Of a stretch of 64,000 nucleotides of DNA, positions 19,251 through 29,595 are shown one piece after another. The stretch covers positions 28,110,893-28,174,892 of the forward strand of contig OX621251.1 of assembly GCA_951640165.1 (NCBI GenBank), written 5' to 3'. The notes below the pieces were generated by a model that saw nothing but the letters and a program-made list of their open reading frames with translations, was not told the origin of the DNA and searched no databases. The first letter of the stretch is position 1. Each line of letters starts with the position of its first letter. The position numbers were made by a program, and so were the translations under genes. The DNA comes from Pseudoips prasinana (taxonomy: Eukaryota; Arthropoda; Insecta; Lepidoptera; Nolidae).

Positions 19251-19522
19251 TGACAGGCCTGTTGGCGTGGTTGGTAGATACGTTGCCTTTCACGCGACAG
19301 GTCGTGGGTTCGATTTCCACCCGGGACAGATATTTATGTGTATGAACATGTCTGTTTGTCCTGAGTCTGGGTGTAAATTATCTATATAATTATGTATGTA
19401 TTTACAAAAGAAACATAGTAAATGTAAGTATATCAGGTATCTAGTTTCCATAGTACAAGCTCTGCTTAGTTTGGGATCAGATGGCCGTGTGTGAATAATG
19501 TCCCAGGATATTATTATTATTA
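19251..19522 (+). mobile_element. SINE-B copy, full length
   Basis: Reference SINE-B: A box 'gttggcgtggttggtagata', B box 'cgtgggttcgatttccaccc', 'tgaacatgtctgtttgtcct', 'gttccatagtacaagctctg'-type region, end 'ttgggatcagatggccgtg' and a TATTATTATT tail. Confidence 0.85.
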
Positions 19523-19671
19523 GTTTATTAATTTGGCAATACGATATCGTACTTTTCTTGTTGTTTTCGAGTTACCAGCCACGCATCTTAATGGTGGTGT
19601 TATTATGGGAAACCTGTTGTTGCAATTATTATCTAATTGCAGTGCGAACAAACATAGGTACTAAAAAAAAT

Positions 19672-19775
19672 CCTCCCGACCGAATTTCGGCCACGGCGGC
19701 CAGCCAATGCAATGGAGACTAGCAAATTGCGCAGGACATATTATAGTGCACAAGTGTGTGCGCAAACACAGGGGC
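19672..19775 (-). mobile_element. SINE-D 3' end, inverted
   Basis: 'cctcccgaccgaatttcgg', 'ccacggcggccagcc', 'aattgcgcaggacatattat' and 'gtgcacaagtgtgtgcgc' match the SINE-D end on the minus strand. Confidence 0.7.
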
Positions 19776-20115
19776 ATATTGGGCACTACCCACATTTTTG
19801 ACATTTTACTAGATCTAGTTTTGACGATAAATTGGTGTTTTTTTTTAATAAACAAGAATATTTCGTGAAATCTCTGATATCCTAATTTCGCTGCAACATG
19901 ATCAAGGAATTTTACAAAACATAGTCAAATTGGACAAGATGAACGAAAAAATATATGCGGGACAGTTTTTAGAGACTGCTGATACAAGTAAAAACTATTT
20001 TTACTAATAATATATAATCTACAATATAATAGTTATACACATAGTTCACGAGAAGCGTGATGTGATGATGACGCGAGATTTACGCGTTATGTTGACCCCA
20101 AAAGTACACACAATA
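19776..20115. other. No gene recognised
   Basis: AT-rich unassigned DNA. The frame running minus from 19855 starts here and overlaps the SINE-D end, so it is not a gene. Confidence 0.4.
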
Positions 20116-20117
20116 TA

Positions 20118-20488
20118 CAACATGTAACTTAATGAACGCACATCCTGAAAATAGTTTGTTCAGAATCGTTTACTGAATTGATTTATATCGTTATTAATAT
20201 AAGTAATTATTAACCAAAATAATTTAAACTTGAAATTATTGTCATATTAACCCTGTACAGTCAAAACAAATTGAAATGGACCGTAAGTCATAGTAATAAG
20301 ACCTTTAAAATCGCAGTTTTGATAGTATTCATACAAATTCCATCATACGATACAAAATAAAGAAAAACAAACTTTATTCCAAGAAATTAATTTAGTAAAT
20401 AACTAAAAATTCAGTGTATGTATTATGATAACAACATAATATTCTAATTGGGGTGTCTGAGGGTGTGCGTTAATTATGTTACATGTTG
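20118..20488 (+). mobile_element. MITE-3 copy 1
   Basis: 371 bp with inverted ends CAACATGTAAC...GTTACATGTTG, flanked by TA (20116-20117 and 20489-20490). Inner parts of the ends (taatgaacgcaca / tgtgcgttaatta) are inverted as well. It is a homologue of 29063-29457 in the opposite orientation. Non-coding. Confidence 0.85.
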
Positions 20489-20585
20489 TATAGAGGCATA
20501 GCTCATGGGAATCGTTTACGTGCTAAACGCACCTAAAGATTTTGAAGTGCAAACTGCACTAAATGCGGAAAAGCAGCAGGCTGCA

Positions 20586-20641
20586 GGATGTACGATTGTG
20601 TATAAATAACGTGGACGTAATTTATACACAATCGTACATCC
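20586..20641. repeat. Perfect inverted repeat, 22-bp arms, 12-bp loop
   Basis: Left arm 20586-20607 (ggatgtacgattg...) and right arm 20620-20641 are exact reverse complements around the loop aacgtggacgta. No polymerase-III terminator or tRNA features are present. Confidence 0.9.
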
Positions 20642-20644
20642 GTA

Positions 20645-21010
20645 CATTAAAACTGTGTTAAATTTAGTGAGTAAATACTAGTTATTTGTGGTACTTCACC
20701 CGTGACAATTAGTGTTTCTCTCGGGATCGTGTTTAATGCTAAATTAGACCTAGCGAACATAATGAACAAAGGAATAAAATGCTATTTAGCTGGTGTTAAT
20801 GTTTCTCGTAACTACATGGGTAATTAAAGTGTTTGCGTGCAAGCGTTGTACGTGGTACTTATATATTTTCTTCATTAATAGATGGTCATAGGCCTAGACA
20901 AATTGTGGGGGGGTGGCCACACTTGCCAATTTTTTTTTTACTTACTTTAGTTACTGGACGAGAGCCTTCTTCGCTAGCCAACTGCTCGTTATATTAATTT
21001 TTTAAATTTT
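20645..21010. other. No gene recognised
   Basis: AT-rich. It contains G and T homopolymers near 20907-20940 and no repeat match. Confidence 0.4.
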
Positions 21011-21019
21011 AATATAATC

Positions 21020-21165
21020 ATCATATCAGCCGAAAGATGTCCACAGCTGGACAAAGGCCTCCCCGAAAGATCTCCACAATCGCCGGTTTTCGCAAGATCA
21101 TCAGTCCATCTTGTAGATATAGGCCCACGCCTTTTGGTTCGTGGTCGCCACTCGAGATTTTTGAG
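21020..21165 (-). pseudogene. RTE LINE 3' end, inverted
   Basis: On the minus strand it encodes the RTE C-terminal pattern EWRPRTKRRG, followed by TDDL and WTSFG-like codons, and ends in 'cttccggctgatatgatga'-like sequence. Frame-broken. Same family as 31649, 34448 and 56610. Confidence 0.65.
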
Positions 21166-21370
21166 AAATTTTAATATAATAGTACTAAATTTAAAACAAA
21201 AATATTTAAGGATTTAAAAAATATAAGTGGTAATTTGCCAGGTGCTATGGCAATCAAAGTAATGAGACAAGGTGTAATAACGTCTAGTTTATTTTGGGTA
21301 AAATATGGCTAATATACTATGGTAATACGTGCTTATTACAATCCTAACTTATCGGTAAACAGTGTGCTTA

Positions 21371-21623
21371 ATAATAATGTCCTGGGACATTATTTACACA
21401 CGGTCATCTGATCCCAAACTAAGCAGAGCTTGTACCATGGAAACCAGATAACTGATATACTACGTATGCTACTTTTCTTTTGTAACTACATACTTATATT
21501 AGATATTACACCCAGACTCAGGACAAAGTTCATGCACACAAATATCTGTCTTGGGTGGGAATCTAACCCACGACCTCCAGCGTGAAAAGTAAGCATTTGC
21601 CAACCACGCCAACAGGCCCGTCA
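21371..21623 (-). mobile_element. SINE-B copy, inverted
   Basis: From 'tcctgggacattatttacac' to 'accacgccaacaggcccgtc'. The B box is slightly mutated (gggaatctaacccacgac). Confidence 0.8.
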
Positions 21624-21789
21624 ATCGTTAATCTACCTACGTGTAGATATGTAGTCTGTACAATAATACCGACCGCAGGGATAGACTTATTATTTATTGC
21701 TAATTTAATATTGATTTTTACTATGTTTATGTACTGCATTGTGAGCTGGGCAGGTACAAGTTTATTTAATACCCAAGTGCTGAATAAAT

Positions 21790-21975
21790 TTCATCATTAT
21801 TTCAGTTTCCACACCCCATCTCATTCTGTAGTACATCTCTGTCCACTATAACCACCATACTATGATCGCCAACCCGTCTATCAAGCGTGGCGATTATGGC
21901 AATTCCCTGCAAATGGTGGACAAAACTGCATTGTGGAGGCTTTGGTCCAAAAGCGGACATCATTCGACTAGCACG
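21790..21975 (+). mobile_element. SINE-E copy, partial
   Basis: 'cccatctcattctgtagtac', 'atcgccaacccgtctatcaa', 'gcgtggcgattatggcaat', then 'gtccaaaagcggacatcatt' at a diverged 3' end. The two small plus frames here are by-products. Confidence 0.6.
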
Positions 21976-21984
21976 ATTACATTA

Positions 21985-22258
21985 ATAATAATATTCTGGG
22001 ACATTATTAACACACGGCCATCTGATTCCAAAGCAATCCTCAACTAAGCAGAGCTTGTACTATGGAAACTAGATAACTGATATTCTACATATACTACATT
22101 TCTTTTGTAAATACATACTTCTATAGATAAATACACCCAAAGTCAGGACAAAAAGACATGTTCATGCAAACAAATATCTGTCCTAGGTGGGAATCTAATC
22201 CAAGACCTCCGGCGTGCAAAGCAAGCATTTGCCAACCATGCCACCTGTTGGCCCTTCA
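21985..22258 (-). mobile_element. SINE-B copy, inverted
   Basis: From 'attctgggacattattaaca' to 'gccaaccatgccacctgttg'. It has a small internal insertion near 22030 (gcaatcctcaac). It lies 360 bp from another inverted SINE-B. Confidence 0.75.
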
Positions 22259-22432
22259 AATTAAATTTCACGTTAAGCGAAGTAGGTATCATGATCTACT
22301 ACCTAATAATTCTGAAAAACAAATGTAGGCTGTAAACACTTTTACCTAAGCTCCTTTATTAAGTGCTTACCTAGCTGTTGTTTTACCTTAAAACAAAGCG
22401 TCGCAGAAATATTTGCAGTCTCACCATACGTA

Positions 22433-22572
22433 CAGACCATATGCCAGCACATCAAGCTACCCCAATCTGTCTAATTCGCCCATTTGAAAGTGAACCTTAT
22501 ACTTTCGTTTTAAAGTTGAAAATCTATAAAAGAAATTTGACAGATTGGTATAGCTGGACGTGCTGGTGTCTG
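22433..22572 (+). mobile_element. MITE-1, diverged copy
   Basis: Ends CAGACcatatgcc and ctggtgtCTG flanked by TA (22431-22432, 22573-22574). The interior 'gaaaatctataaaagaaatt' and 'tgacagattgg' match. The 68-codon frame through it is not a gene. Confidence 0.75.
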
Positions 22573-22720
22573 TACATCAGTTGAAAGCAAACACACAACG
22601 TTGTATCAGCTCTTTCTATCTAGATTAGTTAGCGGTATTTTGCCTACTTAGGTTCTAATGTATGTCAGTAATTTAATTGCTTTGAATTAATGTTGTTAGT
22701 TTTAGAAGCAAAACGTAATA

Positions 22721-22865
22721 CTGCACGTGTGGCGCAGCGGTTAAATCAGTTGCCACGCCTCTTCGTGTCCCGGGTTCAATTCCCGCACAGGACAACTATT
22801 TGTGTGACCCATAAGTAATTGTTCCGAGTCTGGGTGTGCTTTGGGACCATCAATTAATTTGAGGG
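22721..22865 (+). mobile_element. SINE-C copy
   Basis: A box 'tgtggcgcagcggttaaat', B box 'cccgggttcaattcccgc', then 'gtgacccataagtaattg' and 'gagtctgggtgtg'. 3' truncated. Confidence 0.75.
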
Positions 22866-22911
22866 GCATTTCATCGTTACGAATGCAAATTTTCTTTCTT
22901 CATTGTATGGG

Positions 22912-23300
22912 CAGTGGTTGCCTTGGTTTCAGAGTTGGTCAAGCCGCCCAGTAGGCCTCTGACATGGCTTAACGACTCTTGACTAACGACCACAAGCTGA
23001 ACCACGTACTTAACGTGCCCTCTTAAGCACGGATACGCTCACTACTTACTTATCGTATGTGCAGTGGTTAACCTAGTGTCAGAGTTGTTCAAGCCGCCCA
23101 GTAGGCCTCTGACATGGCTTAACGACTGTTGTCTAACAATAAAAACATGAGAGGTGTCAAGGGACACCCGGATGGAACGAAGTTATTTCTTATTATTTAT
23201 TATGTACAAAAAGCCTGTATACACTCAACAAAAATTATCGTCGCGACACCATACTGTTCAATGCGAAATAGAAATGAAAATATCTGGCTTGCTTTCTATA

Positions 23301-23333
<33 letters not shown>

Positions 23334-23600
23334 GAAACATGCGCACGCCGCACAGCTGAAAAAGTGTCGTGACAACTTTTCGTGAGAATTTTTTCCGTCT
23401 AGCCCCCTTTCACAACGCGCGATAAGGAACTTCGTTCCAACAAGTGGGACTGACAGCTTAAGCTGTACTTTAACGTTAACGTGCCCTCCGAAGCACGGAG
23501 ACGCTCAGAAATTAAACCATTTTGACGGTCACCCATATATAGACTGACCGTGTGAATATGTGCTTTACCTTACCAATCACTTATCGGTCCGGTGGTCGCA
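22912..23600 (+). repeat. Repeat K, internally duplicated and split by MITE-5
   Basis: Two tandem copies of the repeat-K start (22912 and about 23050: 'gcagtggtt', 'gtaggcctctgacatggct'). The second is broken by MITE-5 and resumes at 23444 ('gtgggactgacagc') with 'aacgtgccctccgaagcacg' and 'gactgaccgtg'. Non-coding. Confidence 0.7.
23140..23438 (+). mobile_element. MITE-5, uninterrupted
   Basis: 299 bp inside repeat K, flanked by AACAA on both sides (23135-23139, 23439-23443), a probable 5-bp target duplication. Internal inverted ends GGAACGAAGTT/AACTTCGTTCC; (AG)12 microsatellite at 23301-23325. It shows the empty site for the TTAA element at 13302. Confidence 0.8.
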
Positions 23601-23792
23601 AGGTGGCAACTACCTGTGAGCGTCGCGTTTGCTGTCGTGTTTCTTTTTATTTCTTTTCTCTCGGTCTGTGGTAGGTACCATATTATATTGTGCAAAGTTA
23701 TTTATTAAAGTGACCAAAGACTCAAAATTGTTAGTAATACATAAGACTTATTCTATGTTAGTAAAAATATAGCTAAGATTTTGCTTAGTGGA

Positions 23793-23850
23793 ATACATGA
23801 ATCACTGATGCCCCATTCCGTGAGAAAGAGCGCACCAGTGATTCATGTAT
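23793..23850. repeat. Perfect inverted repeat, 15-bp arms
   Basis: 'atacatgaatcactg' (23793-23807) and 'cagtgattcatgtat' (23836-23850), loop of 28 bp. No terminator or transposon end recognised. Confidence 0.8.
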
Positions 23851-23943
23851 AGGCAGTCAAATCTGCCTGCGATCATGGCCAGAATGCTGTTAGAGTGGCC
23901 ACGAATCCTGCTCACCAGGGATGCACACCGTTTGCGCATTGTC

Positions 23944-24181
23944 GATCACCGTAGCCTAGTAGGTAGTGCTCCTGCCTACGAAGCTGGTGGTCCTGGGTTC
24001 GAATCCCGGTAAGTGCAAATATTTGTGTGATGAGCACGAATATTTGTTTCTGAGTCATGGATGTTTTCAATGTATATAGTATTTATGTATCTATATAAGT
24101 ATGTATATCGTCGCCTGGTACCCATAGTACAAGCTTTGCTTAGTTTGGGGCTAGGATGATCTGTGTGACATTGTCCCTAGA
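23944..24181 (+). mobile_element. SINE-A copy, full length
   Basis: A box 'accgtagcctagtaggtag', B box 'gggttcgaatcccgg'. 3' end 'ggctaggatgatctgtgtga' and 'ttgtccctag'. Confidence 0.85.
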
Positions 24182-24820
24182 TTGTGGCGTAGAAAAAAAG
24201 TAATGATTAAGTCTTAGTATTACAAACAATTTTGAGTCATTGGTTACTTGAAATAGAAAATACAATAATAGGAGCTGATAATAGCATTGTCGATGTGAAA
24301 CATCTGTAGCTGACCGTACTAAATTCCCAATAATTTTGGCGCCGGAGTCAAAAAGAACAGCATCGAAATTAAACCAATAAGCACAATTTACTGGCCATAA
24401 TAAAAATAAATCTGCAATAATACCGAGCATTAAATAGAAATTCATTGAAATAAATTACAGGTTTTCATCGACGGCGGAGCTTACCATATTATTTATTAAC
24501 AGGGAATGTTCATGATTGGCGATTTGCCGGCCTTTGGGAAAATTGCACAGTTTAACAAACTGCGGTTTCATATTACTGCTCTGCATCAATCAATAAAGGA
24601 CAATTTTACATGATTTAAATTTTACGTAATATAAAAAAAATACTGACGTAAGAGAGCGTTGTAGTGTCAAAAGAGGATGTAGTCACAAAAGTATACCTGT
24701 GCCGCCGTCACAAAAGTGTACCAGAGGTTTAGTTCTTAATAGTTTCCGCGAGAGGCGCTGGTGCTCAATGTATGGGATGAAACTGTACGCGTGATCGCGT
24801 AAGTAAACTGCAGGAACTCG
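24182..24820. other. No gene recognised
   Basis: AT-rich. A 101-codon minus frame (24140..24445) overlaps the SINE-A end and has no motif. A short direct repeat (gtcacaaaagtataccxgt type) occurs at 24681 and 24708. Confidence 0.4.
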
Positions 24821-25075
24821 TGCTAGAGGCACTGGCTTGTGCGAATGGTACAACCGGAAGGGGAACACCTCGTAGAACATTCTCTGGTGAAATCGGAGTC
24901 GTTCTCAAGAAAGCTCAGGTCAGATGTACCCTAAACCGGCGAGCATGTATGAAGAATATATTGTCAGTAAACAAAGCAAAAGAAATGTGCAAGGATCGTG
25001 ACAAATGGAAGTCCGTTGTCTCTGCCTACCCCTCTCGGAAACAGGCGTGAGTCTATGTAGATATAAGATTATTAT
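24820..25075 (+). pseudogene. LINE-G 3' coding end
   Basis: The plus frame reads NGTTGRGTPRRTFSGEIG, then [16 protein letters not shown] and [14 protein letters not shown] before the stop, followed by 'gtgagtctatgtag'. It is a C-terminal tail of a non-LTR retrotransposon polyprotein; five more pieces occur in the window. The clade is not certain. 5'-truncated. Confidence 0.65.
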
Positions 25076-25560
25076 ACAGATATAAGATATATATAAGTTT
25101 AACTACTCTGTCGGATTAGGCTCGCCTGTAATGATAGAATAAGTTTTATGGTAAATAAATAAATAAAAAAATGTATGTACCTATGTAGGAATGTTTGAAA
25201 TAATAGGTAAGTTCATTAGTTCGAAGTGTTCGATCGTCGATTAATTCTACACCTTAACCTCATGACTGAACCGAAACGTACACCTTGATTGAGCTACTCT
25301 GACTATTACAATTCCATCCAGAAGTTTAAGAGTCCTCTAAGGTGCTGGAGTGCCTCCTGGGACGTCTTCTGATTATTCATTAACTTTTCTCCTTGGCAGT
25401 CTACACTTTTGTAATTTAATAGTACGTGTTACGTTTTGTCAACTTTAATGCAACCTCTATGCAGGGGAAAACGTAGATATACCACGCCCACGTCTTCAGG
25501 TTCGAGATCGCCACTTGAGAAGCTGGCTATGGGCACCTTTTATTTCACATCACACACATT
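25076..25560. other. No gene; short RTE scrap
   Basis: Unassigned AT-rich DNA. 25478-25520 (cacgcccacgtcttcagg, gatcgccacttgag) is a short inverted piece of RTE coding end. Confidence 0.4.
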
Positions 25561-25563
25561 TAC

Positions 25564-25812
25564 GATCACCGTAGCGTAGATGGTAGTGCTCCTGCCTACG
25601 AAGCTGGTGGTCCTGGGTTCGAATCCCGGTAAGTGCAAATATTTGTGTGATGAGCACGAATAATTGTTCTGAGTCATGGATGTTTTCTATTTATTTAAGT
25701 ATTTATCTATCTATATAAGTATGTATATCGTTGCCTGGTACCCATAGTACAAGCTTTGCTTAGTTTGGTGCTAGGATGATCTGTGTGACACTGTTCCTAG
25801 ATATTATTATAT
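25564..25812 (+). mobile_element. SINE-A copy, full length
   Basis: Very similar to 23944-24181, with the same boxes and end ('ctgttcctagatattatta'). Confidence 0.85.
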
Positions 25813-26173
25813 TATAAAAGATGCCGATCGCTTAGAACCTAGTGAGAAAAGCTGCTTATGAATGCCCCCTTGACAATATTTGGTGGTCTTACAAACTATT
25901 CACGATATCCATCATATCGTAGACATCGTAATACCCTATAATTGTAATATAATAGAACTATTAGACAAACACGCACGTTGACACTCTGCCCACCGGTAAC
26001 TAATAGTTACACGAATTCCAAACAATCATTCTTTTTAATTCGGTAATTTGTGGGCAATTTTGTTTTCAATTTAGTATTAATAACTGTTAATCTAAAAAAA
26101 CTATTTGTTATGGTATCAGTACATTATGTTAATAAATATGTATTGGTCTAGTGGTCAGTGACTGCTAAGAGTA
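25813..26173. other. No gene recognised
   Basis: AT-rich unassigned DNA up to the MITE-1 target site. Confidence 0.4.
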
Positions 26174-26302
26174 CAGACGCCAGAACATCCAGCTACCCCA
26201 ATTTGTCAAATTACTTTTTAGCTTTTCAACTTTATCACATAATATACCACTTTCAATTGGGGAAATTTGACGGATTGGGGTAGCTTGATGTGCTGGCGTC
26301 TG
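26174..26302 (+). mobile_element. MITE-1, complete
   Basis: 129 bp with ends CAGACGCCAG...CTGGCGTCTG between TA dinucleotides (26172-26173, 26303-26304). Very close to 10032-10166, in the same orientation. Confidence 0.85.
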
Positions 26303-26352
26303 TACCTAAGACCAAGGCAACCGGCCCATCATTGTTTCAAAACGACTGGTTT

Positions 26353-26640
26353 TTAGGGTTCCGTACCCATAGGGTAAAACGGAACCCCATTACTAAGACT
26401 TCGCTGTCTGTCGGTCTGTCTGGCTATCCGTCTGTCACCAGGCGATGCTCATGAATCGTGATAGTTAGACAGTTGAAATTTTCACACATGATATATTTCT
26501 GTTGCTGCTATAACAACAAATACTAAAAAACAATATAAAATAAATATTTATGGGGGCTCCCATACAACAAACGTGAATTTTATGCTCGTTTTTATAGATA
26601 ATGGTACGGAACCCTTCGTGCGCGAGTCTGACTCTTTATT
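26353..26640 (+). repeat. Dispersed repeat F, second subfamily
   Basis: 'agggttccgtacccatagg', 'ctgtctgtcggtctgtctgg', 'cagttgaaattttcacacat', 'ggggctcccatacaacaaac', and end 'ggaacccttcgtgcgcgag'. Shares only its ends with 1287-1877. Confidence 0.65.
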
Positions 26641-27334
26641 AATTACATTATAATCAATAAGGATTTTATGATTTTAATACCAACACTATCGCATTAGGTC
26701 AAGACCTGTAATGATAGATGTTAAGGAGAGAAATAAATAAATAAAATAAATAATTAATGTTAATGTTTGATGTTGCCGAATCGAAGCCAGTACTGACCAG
26801 CCACAATGGCCTGACCAGCTTCCGCTACCCGGAAACAGAGCTCGTTAAGAAAAGCAAGTGATACCATACAAAAAAAAATATCGTTGTCACTCTAGTCAAC
26901 TATTCGCTGAAACAAATTAGACAGTTAATTTAATTTATACAACTAAACAATTAACTGAACTTTTTAATTGTTTTGACCTTTAATATTTTATAACGAATGT
27001 AAAGGCTACTCACATAAAACAAAATCTAATGATAATGCCTAAAGTTAAAATGAATCTTTTTTTAATTTAATCTAATAAACAAATTTTCATATCATTTTAC
27101 TTATAGAAGTTTAGTTAATATAAAGAAAGTTCATTACGTAATTTACAAATACATCTATAAAAATTCCCAATGCATCTGAAATTTTTCTCACAACGAACCA
27201 ATTATTTCGATAAGATAGGAAAATCTTAAGAGAATGCTTGAATTGGAAATGAATCTCTTTTTTAATTGAATTTAGAAAACAAATCACTACATTTTACTTT
27301 CTAAAGTTTATGTAAAAAAAAACACACTCATTTT
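26641..27334. other. AT-rich, with an old internal duplication
   Basis: No gene. 27050-27110 and 27245-27310 share an arrangement (tgaatcttttttta..tttaa, then aacaaat, then cattttact.t.taaagttt), and 'aatttttctcacaacgaacc' at 27180 recurs as 'tttttctcagaacgaacc' at 27711. This indicates old duplications around repeat F. Confidence 0.4.
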
Positions 27335-27697
27335 TCCACTTTGGAAGTGTCTCTCGCGCAAACTATTCAGTTTCGAAAAATATTATATTAGGAACCTCAA
27401 TATCATTTTTGAAGACCTATCCATAGATACCCCACATGTATGGGTACGACGAAAAAAAATTTTCGAGTTTCAGTTCTATGTATGGGGAACCCCCAAAATT
27501 ATTATTATTTTTCTATTTTTGTAATAAATTCTTAATGCGGTTCACAGAATACATCTACTTACCAAGTTTCAACACTACAGTTCTTATAGTTTCGGAATAA
27601 AATGGCTGTGACATACGGACGGACAGACATACAGACAGACAGACATGACGAATCTATAAGGGTACCGTTTTTTGCCATTTGGCTACGGAACCCTAAT
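27335..27697 (-). repeat. Dispersed repeat F, first subfamily, inverted partial
   Basis: Reverse of 1287-1650: 'cggaaccctaataat' end, 'gacagacagacatg', 'tttccactttggaagtgtc'. The distal third is missing. Confidence 0.7.
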
Positions 27698-27910
27698 AAT
27701 CCATATGTAATTTTTCTCAGAACGAACCAATTATTTCGATTCTATCGCTACCATTAATTTCCCCCAAATCAAAACTACCAGGAAAACGAACGCAATCGAC
27801 CCAAATATCCCCCATAATGGTTTTCATCTGTAATAATACAACATTATATTTGTGTAATATTGTGGTATAATCCATGTACTAAAATCTTACGATAGCTGCC
27901 ATATAAAATA

Positions 27911-28355
27911 CTAGCTGTGCCACGCGATTTTACCCGCGTTAACATTTATAAATTGTATTTTTTTTTATATTGTCTGGGGACAATGTCACACAGATCATCC
28001 TAGCCCCAAACTAAGCAAAGCTTGTACTATGGGTACCAGGCGACGATATACATAATTATATAGATAGATAAATAGTTATATACATAGAAAAAATCCTCCA
28101 TTCGTGCTCATCACACAAATATTTGCACTTACCGGGATTCAAACCCAGGACCACCAGCTTCGTAGGCAGAAGCACTACCAACTAGGCTACGGTGACCGTC
28201 GAATTATAGCTTATGTGTTATTCTGATATTATGTATATGCTATATTACTATAATGTTTCATCAAAATCCGTTCGGTAGTTTTTGCATGAAAGAGTACACA
28301 CATCCACACATCTATACATCCATACCACCAAACTTTCGTTATGAGTTCAATGAGT
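27911..28355 (-). mobile_element. Helitron interrupted by SINE-A
   Basis: 'actagctgtgccacgcgatt' and 'acccgcgttaac' (27911-27955), and after the SINE 'tagcttatgtgttattctga', 'catcaaaatccgttcggtag', 'tttttgcatgaaagagtac', 'ccaaactttcgttatgag'. One Helitron split at about 27955-28200. Confidence 0.7.
27971..28199 (-). mobile_element. SINE-A copy inside a Helitron
   Basis: Reverse SINE-A from 'gtctggggacaatgtcacac' to 'taggctacggtgacc'. Flanking AATT on both sides could be part of the target duplication. Confidence 0.8.
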
Positions 28356-28359
28356 TTAA

Positions 28360-28740
28360 GCCAAATGATGTTAACGGACACAAAGGACATCTATTTTGTT
28401 TCGCAGGGTCTTCTTAGAGGGACTCCGGTTGTAGCTTTAAACCGCGATCGTCGTTATAAATACAAAATTCGCCCTAAGAATAATATTGAAATCGTACCTT
28501 AATATAGACAGAACCATTCTAACAATATTTATTTATTTCCAAATTACACACTATCATTACAGTTATACAACCAATGCAATAGTGGAACATGAAAAATAAG
28601 TTAAACATAACAATCTTAAATTATACTTATAACTACTTATATACACAATATTAAACAATATCAAATAACCTATAGCTAAAACAGTCAATTTCGAAAATTA
28701 AACCTATACATGATTACTTTAAAAATAACTTAATATAAGC
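28360..28740. other. No gene recognised
   Basis: AT-rich. Ends with 'tataagctagctatcattac', a motif repeated at 29985-30080. Confidence 0.4.
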
Positions 28741-29062
28741 TAGCTATCATTACTATTACGCTAAAACTGGAAAACAATTTGGACATACGGCATACAACTG
28801 TGGGGAACAGCATCTCATTCCAACATAGAGATAATACAAAGATTTCAAGATAAAATGCTAAGGTTAATAACAAATGCCCCATGGTTCATCACCAACGAGC
28901 AGCTGCATAAGGATTTAATCATACCCACAGTTAAAGAAGAATTAACCAGACATGCAAAGGTATACAAAGACAGAATTGAAGTCCACCCAAACAAACTAGC
29001 CCAAAAATTTATGGAAAAGCAACTATCTAAGTGTAGCCTCAAACGCAAAATACCACAAGATA
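28741..29062 (+). pseudogene. Jockey LINE fragment, RT C-terminal part
   Basis: The plus reading gives YGIQLWGTASHSNIEIIQRF and then KMLRLITNAPWFITNEQLH before HAKVYKDRIEVHPNKLAQK. This is the conserved region after the reverse-transcriptase thumb in Jockey-clade elements. It is 5'-truncated and interrupted at 29063 by MITE-3, so the last residues of the frame to 29184 are MITE sequence. Confidence 0.8.
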
Positions 29063-29457
29063 CAATATGTAACGTAATTAACGCGCACCCTCAGAAACCC
29101 CAATTAGAATATTATGTTGTAATCATAATACATACACTGAATTTTTTATTTGACTTGTATATACATTGTTATGTACTAAATTAGTTTCTTGGAATAACGT
29201 TTATTTTTCTTTAATTTGGTGTTGAATGCTGGAATTTGTATGAATACAAATAAACTGCGATTTAAAAGTCTTATTGCTTTGACTTACGGTCCATTTCAAT
29301 TTGTTTTGACTGTACAGGGTTAAAATAACGATAATTTCCGTAGTTTAAATTTTTTTGGAATATAAAACGTACCTATATTAAAAATGATATAAATCGATTC
29401 AGTAAACGATTCTGAATAAACTATTTTCAGGATGTGCGTTAATTAAGTTACATGTTG
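29063..29457 (-). mobile_element. MITE-3 copy 2, inserted next to a Jockey remnant
   Basis: 395 bp, ends CAATATGTAAC and GTTACATGTTG between TA dinucleotides (29061-29062, 29458-29459). Orientation is opposite to 20118-20488. It contains 'gtccatttcaatttgttttg', shared with copy 1. Confidence 0.85.
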
Positions 29458-29595
29458 TATAAATGTAGGTAGGTACATATTAAGTATAAGGGTGCGACAT
29501 AGGTTTCACTCCTTAAAAAGCCAATTGCAGTGACAGACATACAGCTTAATGTCCTACAACAGTGACAGATTGCTGTAATAAATAAAATAAAAATT

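Noticed and set aside
19251..19330. tRNA genes at SINE heads (also 4097, 22721, 32931, 45655 and others)
   Set aside because: A- and B-box matches are present but acceptor stems do not pair, and each is followed by a conserved non-tRNA body; these are SINEs.
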